Below, in pieces: positions 34,634 through 43,620 of a DNA stretch of 64,000 bases. Numbering within the stretch: position 1 is the first letter of the stretch; every line of letters starts with the position of its first letter. The stretch is from Candidatus Gastranaerophilales bacterium. Its GTDB lineage: Bacteria; Cyanobacteriota; Vampirovibrionia; Gastranaerophilales; Gastranaerophilaceae. A program made the translations under genes and the position numbers. Under the pieces are notes generated by a model, which saw only the letters and a list, made by a program, of their open reading frames with translations, ran no database searches and was not told the DNA's origin. The stretch spans positions 86,768 to 150,767 of the forward strand of contig CALURK010000003.1 of assembly GCA_944323165.1 (NCBI GenBank), in the 5' to 3' direction.

Positions 34634-35938
34634 TTAAATTTTTACTTTTTCAAATGGATTTAATTTACCTTGAACATCAAATTCTGAGGTTTGTAATGTA
34701 GATAATGTTTCTTGATTTTCTTCTTTTTTATCTTCGTTCTTGTTTTTTGAAATTTCAACATTACCTTCTTCATCCATTTCTGAACTATAGCCTAATGAAC
34801 TTAGATCACTTGTTACAACTGTTTTTAGTTCTTCATTGCCTGTTGTTACTGCTTCAAATGAACCGATACTTGTAATTATTGGGCTAACTGATGTGTTCCA
34901 TTCTCCGACAGCACTGTCAAATTCTCCAAGTGAGCTTCCGATTGCTGTTTTAAAATTATTTAGTAAGGTTAAATTATCTTGTAAACCGCCGATTCCTTTT
35001 AAAACAGTTTGAAGATTTGTAATAGAACCTGTTGTTCTTGTTTGACCTGCTGTTGTTTGGTCATTTGCTGCTCTGTATAGTTTTGCACCAGCTCCAGCTG
35101 AGAAAATAGTTGCTGATGATGCTTCTGCCGCTACTTCTAATGAAGCTCCGGTTGTGCTATTCGTTACGCCTTTAACTTGAGTTGAAGTGTTTTGTGTTAC
35201 CAAATTTGCTCCTTCTTGAGCCAATTTGGTAATTTGCATTTCTCCATCCTCTTGAATTGTTACTGCATTACCTTTTGCTGTTTCAATATTTGTTAAAGAA
35301 TTTTCTACTGCTTGGCTTAAAGTTGTTACTTGTTCTTGTAAATCTCCAAGATTTCCAACAAGTTCACCTATTTGCCCAGACAACCCTTGAATTGTTCCCA
35401 ATATTGCAGCTTTTTCTTCAGGAGTTTTTGCTGTTGAAAGTGCCTTTTGTTGTTCTTCTATTTGCGTAACTAGTTCATTTAATTGTTCTTGTTTTTCTTG
35501 AAGCTGTTTACTTATCTCTTCTAAATTACCTGTGGAATTAATTACTGTATCTTTTTCTGTAATTATCTGAGCTTCAATATTATCAATATTTTGACTTAAT
35601 TCTGTTCTAGATTCTTCTTGTTCTTTGGCTAATTTATCTGCAGCCTTTGTGTTTTTACTTACTTCTTCTCTTGCAGCCTTTGCTTCTTGTGTTGTTATTT
35701 TATTAATCAAAGACATTACTGTATTAATAGTGCTTTGTATAATGTTTGCAGTTTGATTATTTTCCCCAGTACCTCCTGCTGCTTGAGATGAAGATCCGTT
35801 TAATATATTTCCAAGTTTGAAGAACTCTTGAGCATTGAATGATGGAGAGCTACCAGTTGTACCAGACGGCAATTGACCTAAAAGGCTATTTACCTGCCCA
35901 AATATTCCTTGTAAATCTGCATTTGTTCCGATACTCAT
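34634..35938 (-). CDS. Coiled-coil orphan protein, 434 residues
   Basis: No Sec signal peptide. The first 60 residues are Ser/Gly/Asn-rich (MSIGTNADLQGIFGQVNSLL; GTTGSSPSFNAQEF). Residues 75-240 form long heptad-like coiled coil (AAREEVSKNTKAADKLAKEQ; KQLQEKQEQLNELVTQIEEQ). A Thr/Ser/Ala-rich mid-section follows and a Lys/Glu tail ends it. This composition recalls filament, needle-tip or translocator-type proteins, but no family is recognised. ATG 35938 follows AGGAAG. The shared promoter motif lies 25-60 bases upstream. Confidence 0.75.
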   Translation of the reverse strand: MSIGTNADLQGIFGQVNSLLGQLPSGTTGSSPSFNAQEFFKLGNILNGSSSQAAGGTGENNQTANIIQSTINTVMSLINKITTQEAKAAREEVSKNTKAADKLAKEQEESRTELSQNIDNIEAQIITEKDTVINSTGNLEEISKQLQEKQEQLNELVTQIEEQQKALSTAKTPEEKAAILGTIQGLSGQIGELVGNLGDLQEQVTTLSQAVENSLTNIETAKGNAVTIQEDGEMQITKLAQEGANLVTQNTSTQVKGVTNSTTGASLEVAAEASSATIFSAGAGAKLYRAANDQTTAGQTRTTGSITNLQTVLKGIGGLQDNLTLLNNFKTAIGSSLGEFDSAVGEWNTSVSPIITSIGSFEAVTTGNEELKTVVTSDLSSLGYSSEMDEEGNVEISKNKNEDKKEENQETLSTLQTSEFDVQGKLNPFEKVKI

Positions 35939-35962
35939 CTTACTTGCTTCCTATAATACCAT

Positions 35963-36000
35963 CTTATATATACAAAGTATTTAAAATATATCTAATTTCA
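35963..36000 (-). promoter_or_regulatory. Orphan-regulon promoter motif, site 5
   Basis: Minus strand: TGAAATT (36000-35994), 13 bases, then ATACTTTGTATATATAAG (35980-35963). AAGTTTTGTAACAATTTT lies further upstream near 36010-36030. Same spacing as the other sites. Confidence 0.7.
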
Positions 36001-36149
36001 AGGCTTTTTAAAATTGTTACAAAACTTAACTTAAAATCAACTTTATTGTGCAAAAATGTAGCCACCAAGCTTATAGACATAATGATATCGTATATTGTAC
36101 AAATATAATGAGAAATGAAAGTTTGGAAAGTAAAGGGAATTTTGTTGTA

Positions 36150-36374
36150 ATGGAAATTTTTACTGAAAGAGAAAGAGAAGTGTTGTATTGGTTATTATTG
36201 GGGTTAAATAATCAGCAGATTTCAAAGAAACTTTTTATCTCTAATCATACTACAAAAGCTCACGTTGCATCAATATACAAAAAATTAGGGGTATTAAACA
36301 GAGTTCAAGCCGCTGTAAAAAGCTTGAGTATTGGTGCAGGTGAATATTTTAATCTTAAAGAAAAAATTTTGTAA
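36150..36374 (+). CDS. Single-domain LuxR/GerE-type transcription regulator
   Basis: From ATG 36150 (AAAGGGAA upstream, TATAAT at 36102-36107) it encodes 74 residues that are almost entirely a LuxR helix-turn-helix: FTEREREVLYWLLLGLNNQQ, then ISKKLFISNHTTKAHVASIY and KKLGVLNRVQAAVKS. There is no receiver or ligand domain, as in Bacillus GerE. Other in-frame starts at 36048 and 36108 lie in or before the promoter. It is divergent from the coiled-coil orphan gene, and their control regions touch, so it is a candidate regulator of that gene. Confidence 0.85.
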   Translation: MEIFTEREREVLYWLLLGLNNQQISKKLFISNHTTKAHVASIYKKLGVLNRVQAAVKSLSIGAGEYFNLKEKIL

Positions 36375-36380
36375 AAAAAA

Positions 36381-36410
36381 AAGAAGTCCAATTTCTGGAC
36401 TTCTTTTTTT
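36381..36410. terminator. Bidirectional terminator between the LuxR gene and pnp
   Basis: AAGAAGTCCA (36381-36390) and TGGACTTCTT (36396-36405), flanked by A- and T-runs on both sides. Confidence 0.9.
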
Positions 36411-36422
36411 TATTGTCACTAA

Positions 36423-38567
36423 CTAAGCATTAATGATTTTAGTTTTGTCTTCATCAGTTACGCCCTTGATAGTAAGGTTAATTCTGCCCTTATCATCAAT
36501 CTTTATAACCTTAACAACAACTTCATCTCCGATGTTAACGTGTGGTTCTATTGTTTCGATTCTTTCTTGGCAAATCTGTGAAATGTGAACCATACCGTCT
36601 TTTCCGCCACCAAGTTCAACAAATGCGCCGATAGGAATTATTCTAACAACTTTTCCTTTGATAACCATGCCAACTTCCGGTTTGAAAGTTAAGTCACGAA
36701 TCATTTTTCTCGCAATAGCTGCACCTTCTTGGTCATTGGAAGTGATTGTAACAATACCATTGTCTTGAATATCAATTTCTGCACCAGAAGCTTCAATAAT
36801 TGATCTGATTTGTTTTCCGCCAGGTCCGATTACTGTTCCAATGTCTTCTACTGGTATATTCATTGTAGTTATGCTTGGTGCAAATGGTGACAAGTGGTCT
36901 GCAGGTTTTGATATAACCTTTCTCATCTCTCCAAGGATATGTAATCTTCCATCTTTCGCTTGAGCTAAAGCTCTTCTTAAAGTTTCATTTGCAATACCTT
37001 TTGCTTTCATATCCATTTGAAGAGCTGTTATACCGTCATCGTTTCCGGTAACTTTGAAGTCCATATCACCCAAGAAGTCTTCAATACCTTGAATATCTGT
37101 TAACACAACAGGTTCTCTGCCTGGTTCAGTAATCATACCCATTGCAACTCCGCCGATCATACATTTTACAGGTACACCGGCATTCATTAATGCCATTGAA
37201 GAACCGCAAGTTGAACCCATAGAAGTTGAACCGTTTGATTCCAAGACATCAGAGGTTACTCTTATTGTGTATCCGAATTCTTCTTGAGAAGGAAGTGCCG
37301 GAACATTAGCTCTTTCGGCTAAATTTCCGTGACCAACTTCTCTTCTTCCAGGGCCTCTTAAAGGTTTAACTTCACCAACTGAGAATCCTGGGAAGATGTA
37401 TTTGTGCATGTAAGTTTTTTCCGTTTCAGGATCAACACCGTCTAATTCTTGCTTCATACCAGGACCAGCAAGTGTTGCTACAGAAAGAATTTGGGTTTGA
37501 CCTCTTGTGAACACTGCTGAACCGTGAGCACGAGGAATTACTCCAACTTCGCACCATATTGGTCGAACTTCGTTAGGTTTTCTGCCATCAGCTCTTACGC
37601 CTTCGTCTAGAATCATTGCACGCATAATTTTCTTTTCTGCTGCCTTAAATTCTTCTGCGACAAAATCGATGCCTGTTTCTTCCATTATTTGGTGAATATA
37701 GTGATCTTCAGGAAGAGCCTCTACTCTTTCTTTAACAAGTTTTTTAGCTTCTTCCAACTTGTTCTGTCTGTATTCTCTGTCGAAATGATGGTATGCATCA
37801 AATATCATATCGTGTGCAACTTCATCAATGATATTTTTTAATTCAGTAGTGTCGTAAGGATTTACAAACTCTTCTCTTTCAACTCCGCAAGCTTTTGCGA
37901 ATTCTAATTGGGCGTCGCATTGTTTTCTTATTTCACCTTGCGCAAATTCAACAGCTTCCATAATATCGTCTTCTGTTACAAACTTACAGCCTGCTTCTAC
38001 CATTATTACGCTGTCGTGAGTACCTGCAACAACTATATCCAAGTCTGATTTATCAGCTTGTTGGTGTGTTGGGTTTGCTATTAATTGACCGTCTAATTTT
38101 GATACTCTTACTGCACCAATAGGACCTTCAAAAGGAGCACCTGATAACATTAATGCGCAAGATGCACCGAGCATTGCAAGTGTATCAGGTTGATTTTGTT
38201 GATCGTAGCTGAATAATTGAGCTACAATTTGAATATCATTTCTATATCCCTTCGGAAAAAGCGGTCTTATAGGTCTGTCTATCAAACGTGATATTAAAAT
38301 TGCTTTATCACTTGCCTTACCTTCTGAACGGTTATATCCGCCAGGTATACGACCTATTGAAGACATTCTTTCTTCATAATCGATAAGTAGTGGGAAAAAG
38401 TCTATTCCAACTCTCGGCTCTTTGCTTACACAACAATGTACAAATAACATTGTGTCGCCACATCTTACTGTAACACTGCCGTTAGCGGAACGTGCATACT
38501 TCCCTGTCTCTACGGTTACGGTTTTTCCACCGATTTCCAATTGAAAACTTTTTGTTTCAGGTAACAT
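36423..38567 (-). CDS. pnp: Polyribonucleotide nucleotidyltransferase (PNPase)
   Basis: A 714-residue 3'-5' phosphorolytic exoribonuclease of the RNA degradosome. Two RNase PH domains are visible (NGSVTVRCGDTMLFV with SEGKASDKAILISRLIDRPI; then GSAVFTRGQTQILSVATL with TMKAKGIANETLRRALAQAK-like segments). The C-terminal KH domain carries VIGPGGKQIRSIIEASGAEI and the S1 domain GMVIKGKVVRIIPIGAFVEL. The leader holds a hairpin at 38581-38601. rpsO, often next to pnp, is 23 kb away here. Confidence 0.98.
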   Translation of the reverse strand: MLPETKSFQLEIGGKTVTVETGKYARSANGSVTVRCGDTMLFVHCCVSKEPRVGIDFFPLLIDYEERMSSIGRIPGGYNRSEGKASDKAILISRLIDRPIRPLFPKGYRNDIQIVAQLFSYDQQNQPDTLAMLGASCALMLSGAPFEGPIGAVRVSKLDGQLIANPTHQQADKSDLDIVVAGTHDSVIMVEAGCKFVTEDDIMEAVEFAQGEIRKQCDAQLEFAKACGVEREEFVNPYDTTELKNIIDEVAHDMIFDAYHHFDREYRQNKLEEAKKLVKERVEALPEDHYIHQIMEETGIDFVAEEFKAAEKKIMRAMILDEGVRADGRKPNEVRPIWCEVGVIPRAHGSAVFTRGQTQILSVATLAGPGMKQELDGVDPETEKTYMHKYIFPGFSVGEVKPLRGPGRREVGHGNLAERANVPALPSQEEFGYTIRVTSDVLESNGSTSMGSTCGSSMALMNAGVPVKCMIGGVAMGMITEPGREPVVLTDIQGIEDFLGDMDFKVTGNDDGITALQMDMKAKGIANETLRRALAQAKDGRLHILGEMRKVISKPADHLSPFAPSITTMNIPVEDIGTVIGPGGKQIRSIIEASGAEIDIQDNGIVTITSNDQEGAAIARKMIRDLTFKPEVGMVIKGKVVRIIPIGAFVELGGGKDGMVHISQICQERIETIEPHVNIGDEVVVKVIKIDDKGRINLTIKGVTDEDKTKIINA

Positions 38568-38580
38568 TTTTCCTTCTTTC

Positions 38581-38601
38581 TCCGGCTACTCGAAAGCCGG
38601 A
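38581..38601 (-). promoter_or_regulatory. pnp leader hairpin
   Basis: TCCGGCT (38581-38587) and AGCCGGA (38595-38601) lie just before the pnp ribosome-binding site. pnp leaders in other bacteria contain a stem cleaved by RNase III for autoregulation; the same role here is inferred. Confidence 0.5.
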
Positions 38602-38683
38602 TGCTTCCATTATGTTATACTAATTTTATTCCATTTCCATAATAGTATAAACATAAATGCTTGTCTATCAATTGTGTTACCAT

Positions 38684-39205
38684 TTAGTCATCAGTTTTCT
38701 CGTCGTTTTCCATCATCGGTTGAATGTCTAGTTTTGAGAAAGTTCTGGTGGCTCTTGCAAATTTAAAAGTTCCCGGTGGGGTTGTTGCAGCAAGTGATGC
38801 TGCGTAGCCTACGGATAACCCTACGATTATGCCTGTAACAGTAGCTAAAATTGTTTTTACCTTTGAAGCTCGTTTTGTTAATGCTATAGGAATTGCTGCC
38901 CCTACTACACCACAAGTGGTTACGATGGCTCTTGATAAGTTGCGGCGACGTTTTATATCCTTCTCGGAGGAGTTCTCAAATACATATTTTTGTATTTGTG
39001 GTGCTGCATCCATAACGTCTTTGTATGCCGATTCGAATTTGTCTACCTGATTTTGGGGAACACTCAATTTGCCGGAGGCTTCGCCCTGTGAATCAATTAC
39101 TCGATAAACAACCCTACCTTCAGGGGTTGTGCCTAGCCTTTGGATGTTTCCATAAGAATTCTGTTTGAAGCTGGTAGTTCCAGCATTAAATAAAACGCCT
39201 ACCAT
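38684..39205 (-). CDS. Unknown protein with a membrane hairpin
   Basis: A 173-residue protein. A polar N-terminal half includes GNIQRLGTTPEGRVVYRVID and a helix ending in a basic patch (KDIKRRRNLS). It is followed by two hydrophobic segments (AIVTTCGVVGAAIPIAL; ILATVTGIIVGLSVGYAASLA) and a polar tail. The topology suggests a membrane-anchored cytoplasmic protein. Family unknown. A TTATAAT-like -10 lies about 30 bases upstream, and GAGGTAA precedes the ATG region. It stands between pnp and mnmA. Confidence 0.72.
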   Translation of the reverse strand: MVGVLFNAGTTSFKQNSYGNIQRLGTTPEGRVVYRVIDSQGEASGKLSVPQNQVDKFESAYKDVMDAAPQIQKYVFENSSEKDIKRRRNLSRAIVTTCGVVGAAIPIALTKRASKVKTILATVTGIIVGLSVGYAASLAATTPPGTFKFARATRTFSKLDIQPMMENDEKTDD

Positions 39206-39277
39206 ATAATTACCTCACACACTCTACCTTAGTTTATTATAACTTATTATTTGTATCTCCGCAACATTACTGAGGCA

Positions 39278-40315
39278 TTATATAAAACCGCCGCCAAGCA
39301 AGTGACCATCGTTTTTATCATAAATTACGCAAGCTTGGCCCCTTGCGATTGCGGAAACTTTTTCTGAAAAATCTATTGTGGTGCCATTAGGTGTTATAGT
39401 AATTTTTGCGTTTACTGACTGCATATTATAACGGATTTTTACCAACGCTTCAAAGCTTTGAAGTTCCAATGGATAACTCCAATTGATTCGCTTTAATGTG
39501 AGAGCTTTAGATAATAATGAGTCTTTATATCCGACATAGACAATGTTTTTTGTTGCATCAATATCTACTACATAAAGTGCTTCAGGCGCAGCTAAGCCTA
39601 TACCCTTTCTCTGACCTATGGTATATTGCCAATATCCTGTATGATGACCTAATACTTTACCCGTATTTTTTTCCACAAAATCGCCTGTTTGGGGCGAAAA
39701 AATATTGTTTAGGTATTTCTTTGTTGTCATTGGAGCATTTATAAAGCAAATATCCTGACTTTCTTTTGAAGATTTGCTTGGTAAATCATTTTCCAACGCA
39801 ATTTTCTTCACTTTTTCTTTTTTTAAATCAGAAAGAGGAAATATGGTTTTTGAAAGATGCTCCTGGTCCAACATAAACAAGAAATAAAGCTGGTCTTTAT
39901 GCTCATCAGAGGCAGGATAAAGTTTATATATGCCATTCTCGTTCTTTATTCTTGCATAATGACCGGTTGCTATACAGTCGGCTTCAAGCTTATTAATCGC
40001 AAAATCAAAAAGCTTCCCCCATTTCATGTATTTATTACACATTATACAAGGATTGGGTGTTTCTCCGTTTCTGTAGGATTCTTCAAAATAGCTGATTACT
40101 TTATCTTGGAATATCTCTGTCGCATCAAACGGATAAAATGGAATTCCAAGCTTATGTGCCACTATTTCCGCATTCTTTACAACAGTTTCAGCTTCCTTAG
40201 AAGAAGTCGTTTGAGCGGTAATTCCCACCACATCATACCCTTGCTGTTTTAATAGTAAAGCTGTTACGCTACTGTCAACTCCCCCTGATAAAGCAACTGC
40301 AACCCGTTTAGTCAT
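39278..40315 (-). CDS. mnmA: tRNA 2-thiouridylase MnmA
   Basis: A 345-residue enzyme that thiolates U34 of tRNA-Lys, -Glu and -Gln. The PP-loop is VALSGGVDSSVTALL, the two catalytic cysteines are in NPCIMCNKYMKWG and SQDICFI, and IATGHYAR and HTGYWQYTIGQRKGIGLA are family signatures. It overlaps the upstream orphan gene by 8 bases, so the two are probably translated together. Confidence 0.96.
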   Translation of the reverse strand: MTKRVAVALSGGVDSSVTALLLKQQGYDVVGITAQTTSSKEAETVVKNAEIVAHKLGIPFYPFDATEIFQDKVISYFEESYRNGETPNPCIMCNKYMKWGKLFDFAINKLEADCIATGHYARIKNENGIYKLYPASDEHKDQLYFLFMLDQEHLSKTIFPLSDLKKEKVKKIALENDLPSKSSKESQDICFINAPMTTKKYLNNIFSPQTGDFVEKNTGKVLGHHTGYWQYTIGQRKGIGLAAPEALYVVDIDATKNIVYVGYKDSLLSKALTLKRINWSYPLELQSFEALVKIRYNMQSVNAKITITPNGTTIDFSEKVSAIARGQACVIYDKNDGHLLGGGFI

Positions 40316-41051
40316 CTAGTAAAACTTTCTCTCCGTATGCAGTTAGTCTGTACTCGGAAGCTCCGACTAAACCTGTTAAATCAGGTAAACATTCTATATA
40401 ATCACGATTTATAGCTTCTTGTAAAACACTGTGATCTATTATTACAGCTATATTTTGCATTAACTTAGCATTAAGCTGCTTCAAGGTAAATCTTGGTTTC
40501 TGCTCGTATTGTGTGAAATAATATGCTGTCATTAACAAATAATCAATTTTCTTTTCAATAGGCTTTGCAGATATAAAATTGATAAAAGCATTATCTTTCT
40601 TTATTGAAGGGCTTGGTTTAAATGATAATTCTGTTTGAGGTGCTTGCAGGGATTTTTCCAGGATGTTGTCAAAATCTCCTGTTCTTACAGGCTCGCTTGG
40701 AGTTGTTATTGTAGAATACTTTTCTTCCTCAGGCTCTTCTTTTTGAGCTTTCCCCGGAGCATAAAAAATATCGAGATTTTTATTGGTGTCATTAATTTCC
40801 GTTTCTTCTACAACAGGCTCTGATTTAGGCATTCTTTTTAATTGCTCATCAATTTTTTTCTGCGTAATCTCTTTTTCTGCATTTATCTGTGAATTTACAA
40901 TCTCTTTACACTGTTGTACTTTATGCTTTTGAACATATTCGGATGCTTTTTTTACCCATTTGGCAAACTGATCTACAACTAACTCTTTGTCTGTTGTTGT
41001 TAAAGATAGTTGATATTTGCCCTTTGTAATTTTGAAAGAATAAATTGACAT
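40308..41051 (-). CDS. Unknown protein with a possible winged-helix C-terminus
   Basis: A 247-residue protein in three parts. An N-terminal small domain (MSIYSFKITKGKYQLSLTTT, then VDQFAKWVKKA) is clearly related to the 40-residue protein encoded just upstream. A disordered acidic linker spans about residues 70-160. The helical C-terminal part (RFTLKQLNAKLMQ; SEYRLTAYGEKVLLDD) resembles a winged-helix fold. No family named. It overlaps mnmA by 8 bases. Confidence 0.7.
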   Translation of the reverse strand: MSIYSFKITKGKYQLSLTTTDKELVVDQFAKWVKKASEYVQKHKVQQCKEIVNSQINAEKEITQKKIDEQLKRMPKSEPVVEETEINDTNKNLDIFYAPGKAQKEEPEEEKYSTITTPSEPVRTGDFDNILEKSLQAPQTELSFKPSPSIKKDNAFINFISAKPIEKKIDYLLMTAYYFTQYEQKPRFTLKQLNAKLMQNIAVIIDHSVLQEAINRDYIECLPDLTGLVGASEYRLTAYGEKVLLDD

Positions 41052-41081
41052 TTTATACCCTTATACTTTTGATTGGTTTTA

Positions 41082-41204
41082 TTACTTGTCTTGAAGAAGT
41101 TCTTCTCGCCATTTATTTAATTGTTCTTCTACGAACTCCAAATCATCTGATTTTAACTCTATTTCAATATCACCTTTTTTCATTTTAAATACGTATTCGT
41201 GCAT
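41082..41204 (-). CDS. 40-residue protein, paralogue of the next gene's N-domain
   Basis: ATG 41204 follows GGAGGGTAT. The product MHEYVFKMKKGDIEIELKSD, then DLEFVEEQLNKWREELLQDK, aligns with the first 40 residues of the 247-residue protein: Y-x-F-K-x-x-K-G, L, D-x-E-x-V-x-x-Q-x-x-K-W. The strong ribosome-binding site, the homology and the shared strand (30 bases before the next start) support a real gene. Confidence 0.72.
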   Translation of the reverse strand: MHEYVFKMKKGDIEIELKSDDLEFVEEQLNKWREELLQDK

Positions 41205-41308
41205 ATACCCTCCTTAATGTGTTAAGTTTAACTTAAAATGCGTAAACTTTCAAGTTAATTTGTAAAATTTTTGTAAAATAGTGTATAATATTAATTAGGG
41301 TTAGGTGT

Positions 41309-41725
41309 ATGGTATCAATTAGTAGTGTAAATTCGTATAGTAATGCCTCAGGGATATCTGATAAGCTGGATAAGATAAATAGTCAGCTTAAGGATTTGCC
41401 TGAAGTTTTAGATTATGAAACTCTGGAGAAATTCCAAAATGATGAATTTGAAATTACTTTGGAAGAATATACGGATATGAATTCTTATAGAGTTACTATG
41501 AATGCTTTGTACGGAAGTTCTTCTGCAAATAAATTGAATTCCGCTCTAAATGGGTTCTTAGGATTGGATGATGATAGGAAAACTTCTGCGAAAGATTTCA
41601 TACAAGGCCTTGAGGATAAGGGTGTTGATAAAATGGATGCTCTTAAACTCTACAGTATGTTAAAATCCTATTCTACCCTTTCTTCTTTAGGGCAAAAAAA
41701 TAGTTTTGTAAGCGCAAAAATTTAA
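41309..41725 (+). CDS. Unknown protein, 138 residues
   Basis: A soluble helical protein with a Ser/Asn-rich, signal-free N-terminus (MVSISSVNSYSNASGISDKL) and an ALYGSSSANKLNSALNGFLG mid-section. It ends with a Ser-rich tail. AGGTG precedes the ATG and TATAAT lies at about 41283. No family recognised. Its promoter does not show the shared motif. Confidence 0.7.
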   Translation: MVSISSVNSYSNASGISDKLDKINSQLKDLPEVLDYETLEKFQNDEFEITLEEYTDMNSYRVTMNALYGSSSANKLNSALNGFLGLDDDRKTSAKDFIQGLEDKGVDKMDALKLYSMLKSYSTLSSLGQKNSFVSAKI

Positions 41726-41783
41726 ATTTAGGGTTTTTTCATGTATAATGTAGTGGTAGTATTGAAAAGAGGTTTTCTGGAAA

Positions 41784-43016
41784 ATGAAAAAAATAGTTAT
41801 TTGTACAGTCCTAATGGCAACAGGAGCATTTTCATTATTAAACTTAAGTAATTCAGATGATGTTTCTGTTCCAAATTTTGAATTAAAAAATTCTTATTCG
41901 ATTTTGCTTGGTTATGACAAGTCAATGGGCGAAAAAACTATTAAAGCTGCTGTTATTGATAGTTATTTCAGGGAAGTTGCAGCAAACGGCAAGATTGTAA
42001 GATGGAATAAATCGACATTTCCGTTGAGAGTTTATATACAGGACACAACAGATGTGCCGGATTACTACAGAGAAGTCGTTATGAGTGCTTATCAGGCTTG
42101 GCAAAGAGCCAGTGAAGGACTTATACGTTTTACTTTTGTAGAAGCTCCTGAGGATGCTGATATGAAATGTTATTTCAAAAATGTAAACAATGATGACAAT
42201 TCTCCTATCGGTTCTCAATCATTTGAGGTTAACGGAAACACGATAATCAGCTCTACTATATTTTTCAAGAAGACAGACGAGAAGAAACATAATTTGGATT
42301 CAAAACAATTGTTCTCTTCAGCTTTGCAAGAAATCGGTCATTCTTTAGGTTTAAATGGAAAAAGCCCTAGCATTTATGATGTTATGTACCCTATCGGAAC
42401 AAAGTTCAATACAGAGATAACAGCTAGAGATTTAAAAACTCTTGCACTTCTATATTCAGTAATTCCTGATGTTACAAATGTCGCTTTAACAGATGAAGAA
42501 AAGTCACAATTGTTTACTGTATCGGAAATATTGTCAACATTGAATGTGCCAGTTGATGATAGTATGAATCCTGACGAAGTTGTGGCTCAAGATATAGAAA
42601 CAAAATTGGCTTTAGCGGAACAGTACAGAAAAAGAGCAGAATATGACAAAGCTGCTCAAGAGTATCAAGCTGTCGCTCAGATGAAAGATGATAGAAGAAG
42701 TAAATCAGAAGTTTACTATGAAGTTGCTGTGATGTATTTGGATGCAGAAGAGTTTGATAAAGCAAAAAGTTGCGCAGAAATTGCTTGTGCAACAGATATG
42801 AATGATTTGACTGAAACTCTTCCGGCTTTGATTGATTATTATACAAAGCGTTCAAATTCTGCCGTAGAACAGCTAGAAACTATTCTGGCTCAAGATCCTT
42901 ATAATAAGCATGCATATAAATTGCTGTGTCAGATTTATCGTGAAAAACATCATGAAAACATGCTTAATGCAACAATTAAGAAATACGGAAAAACTGCCGG
43001 ACAGGTGGAAAACTAG
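41784..43016 (+). CDS. Matrixin-like protein lacking zinc ligands, with TPR tail
   Basis: A 410-residue exported protein. A signal peptide (MKKIVICTVLMATGAFSLLN) is followed by a metzincin-like domain (WNKSTFPLRVYIQDTTDVPD; EVVMSAYQAWQRASEGLIRF). At the zinc site the expected HExxHxxGxxH reads QEIGHSLGLNG: the first His is Gln182, only His186 remains, and the third ligand is Gly192. The Met-turn (YDVMYP) is kept. Residues about 270-400 form TPR-like repeats (ALAEQYRKRAEYDKAAQEYQ). It is probably a non-catalytic periplasmic binding protein. Confidence 0.78.
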   Translation: MKKIVICTVLMATGAFSLLNLSNSDDVSVPNFELKNSYSILLGYDKSMGEKTIKAAVIDSYFREVAANGKIVRWNKSTFPLRVYIQDTTDVPDYYREVVMSAYQAWQRASEGLIRFTFVEAPEDADMKCYFKNVNNDDNSPIGSQSFEVNGNTIISSTIFFKKTDEKKHNLDSKQLFSSALQEIGHSLGLNGKSPSIYDVMYPIGTKFNTEITARDLKTLALLYSVIPDVTNVALTDEEKSQLFTVSEILSTLNVPVDDSMNPDEVVAQDIETKLALAEQYRKRAEYDKAAQEYQAVAQMKDDRRSKSEVYYEVAVMYLDAEEFDKAKSCAEIACATDMNDLTETLPALIDYYTKRSNSAVEQLETILAQDPYNKHAYKLLCQIYREKHHENMLNATIKKYGKTAGQVEN

Positions 43017-43042
43017 AAAACTAATATTTGTTTGAAGATTTT

Positions 43043-43077
43043 AACCGGCTATGTTGTATAAATCAACATAGCCGGTT
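43043..43077 (+). terminator. Terminator after the matrixin-like gene
   Basis: AACCGGCTATGTTG (43043-43056) and CAACATAGCCGGTT (43064-43077), a 14-bp perfect stem followed by TGTCT. Confidence 0.82.
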
Positions 43078-43138
43078 TGTCTAATGTAACTTTTTGAAAA
43101 CTCTTTTATACTGTGATAGTGACAAAAAGGAGTTTTTA

Positions 43139-43615
43139 ATGAATACAAATTTAATAATAAGAGAACCTGAATTATATTTTGATAGTATACATCATGAACT
43201 TAATAATTTTTTACGTGATACTTTCTTGCATCCAAGTTTTGCAAATCCTCTCAATGTAAAAAAGAATTCTATATGGCGTCCAGCAGTGGAAATTAAGCAA
43301 ACTGATAAAGCTTATAAAATTAAAGTTCAACTTCCTGGGGTAAATAAAGACGATATTGATATCGAATTAGATAACGATTTTATGACAGTTACAGCAGAAA
43401 TTGAAGAAGACAAAGAACAAAAAGATGAAGAAGAAAAAAATGCTAAGTACCATACATGCGAATTTAGGTATGGAAAATACCAAAGAACAATTTCTTTCGA
43501 TGAACCTGTAAAGGCCTCTGAGGCACAAGCTGTCTATAAAAACGGGGTTTTATCGATAAATATTCCTAAATTGGAAATCCACCAATCCAAATCAAGAAAA
43601 TTAGAAATTTCATAA
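43139..43615 (+). CDS. Hsp20/alpha-crystallin small heat-shock protein
   Basis: A 158-residue small heat-shock protein from ATG 43139, after AAAAAGGAG. The alpha-crystallin domain runs WRPAVEIKQTDKAYKIKVQL, then PGVNKDDIDIEL, FRYGKYQRTISF and NGVLSINIPK, the usual closing signature. It is an ATP-independent holdase for unfolding proteins. TTTGAA-17-TATACT just upstream suggests a housekeeping-type promoter; no CIRCE repeat is seen. A structured RNA follows in its 3' region. Confidence 0.93.
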   Translation: MNTNLIIREPELYFDSIHHELNNFLRDTFLHPSFANPLNVKKNSIWRPAVEIKQTDKAYKIKVQLPGVNKDDIDIELDNDFMTVTAEIEEDKEQKDEEEKNAKYHTCEFRYGKYQRTISFDEPVKASEAQAVYKNGVLSINIPKLEIHQSKSRKLEIS

Positions 43616-43620
43616 ATGAG

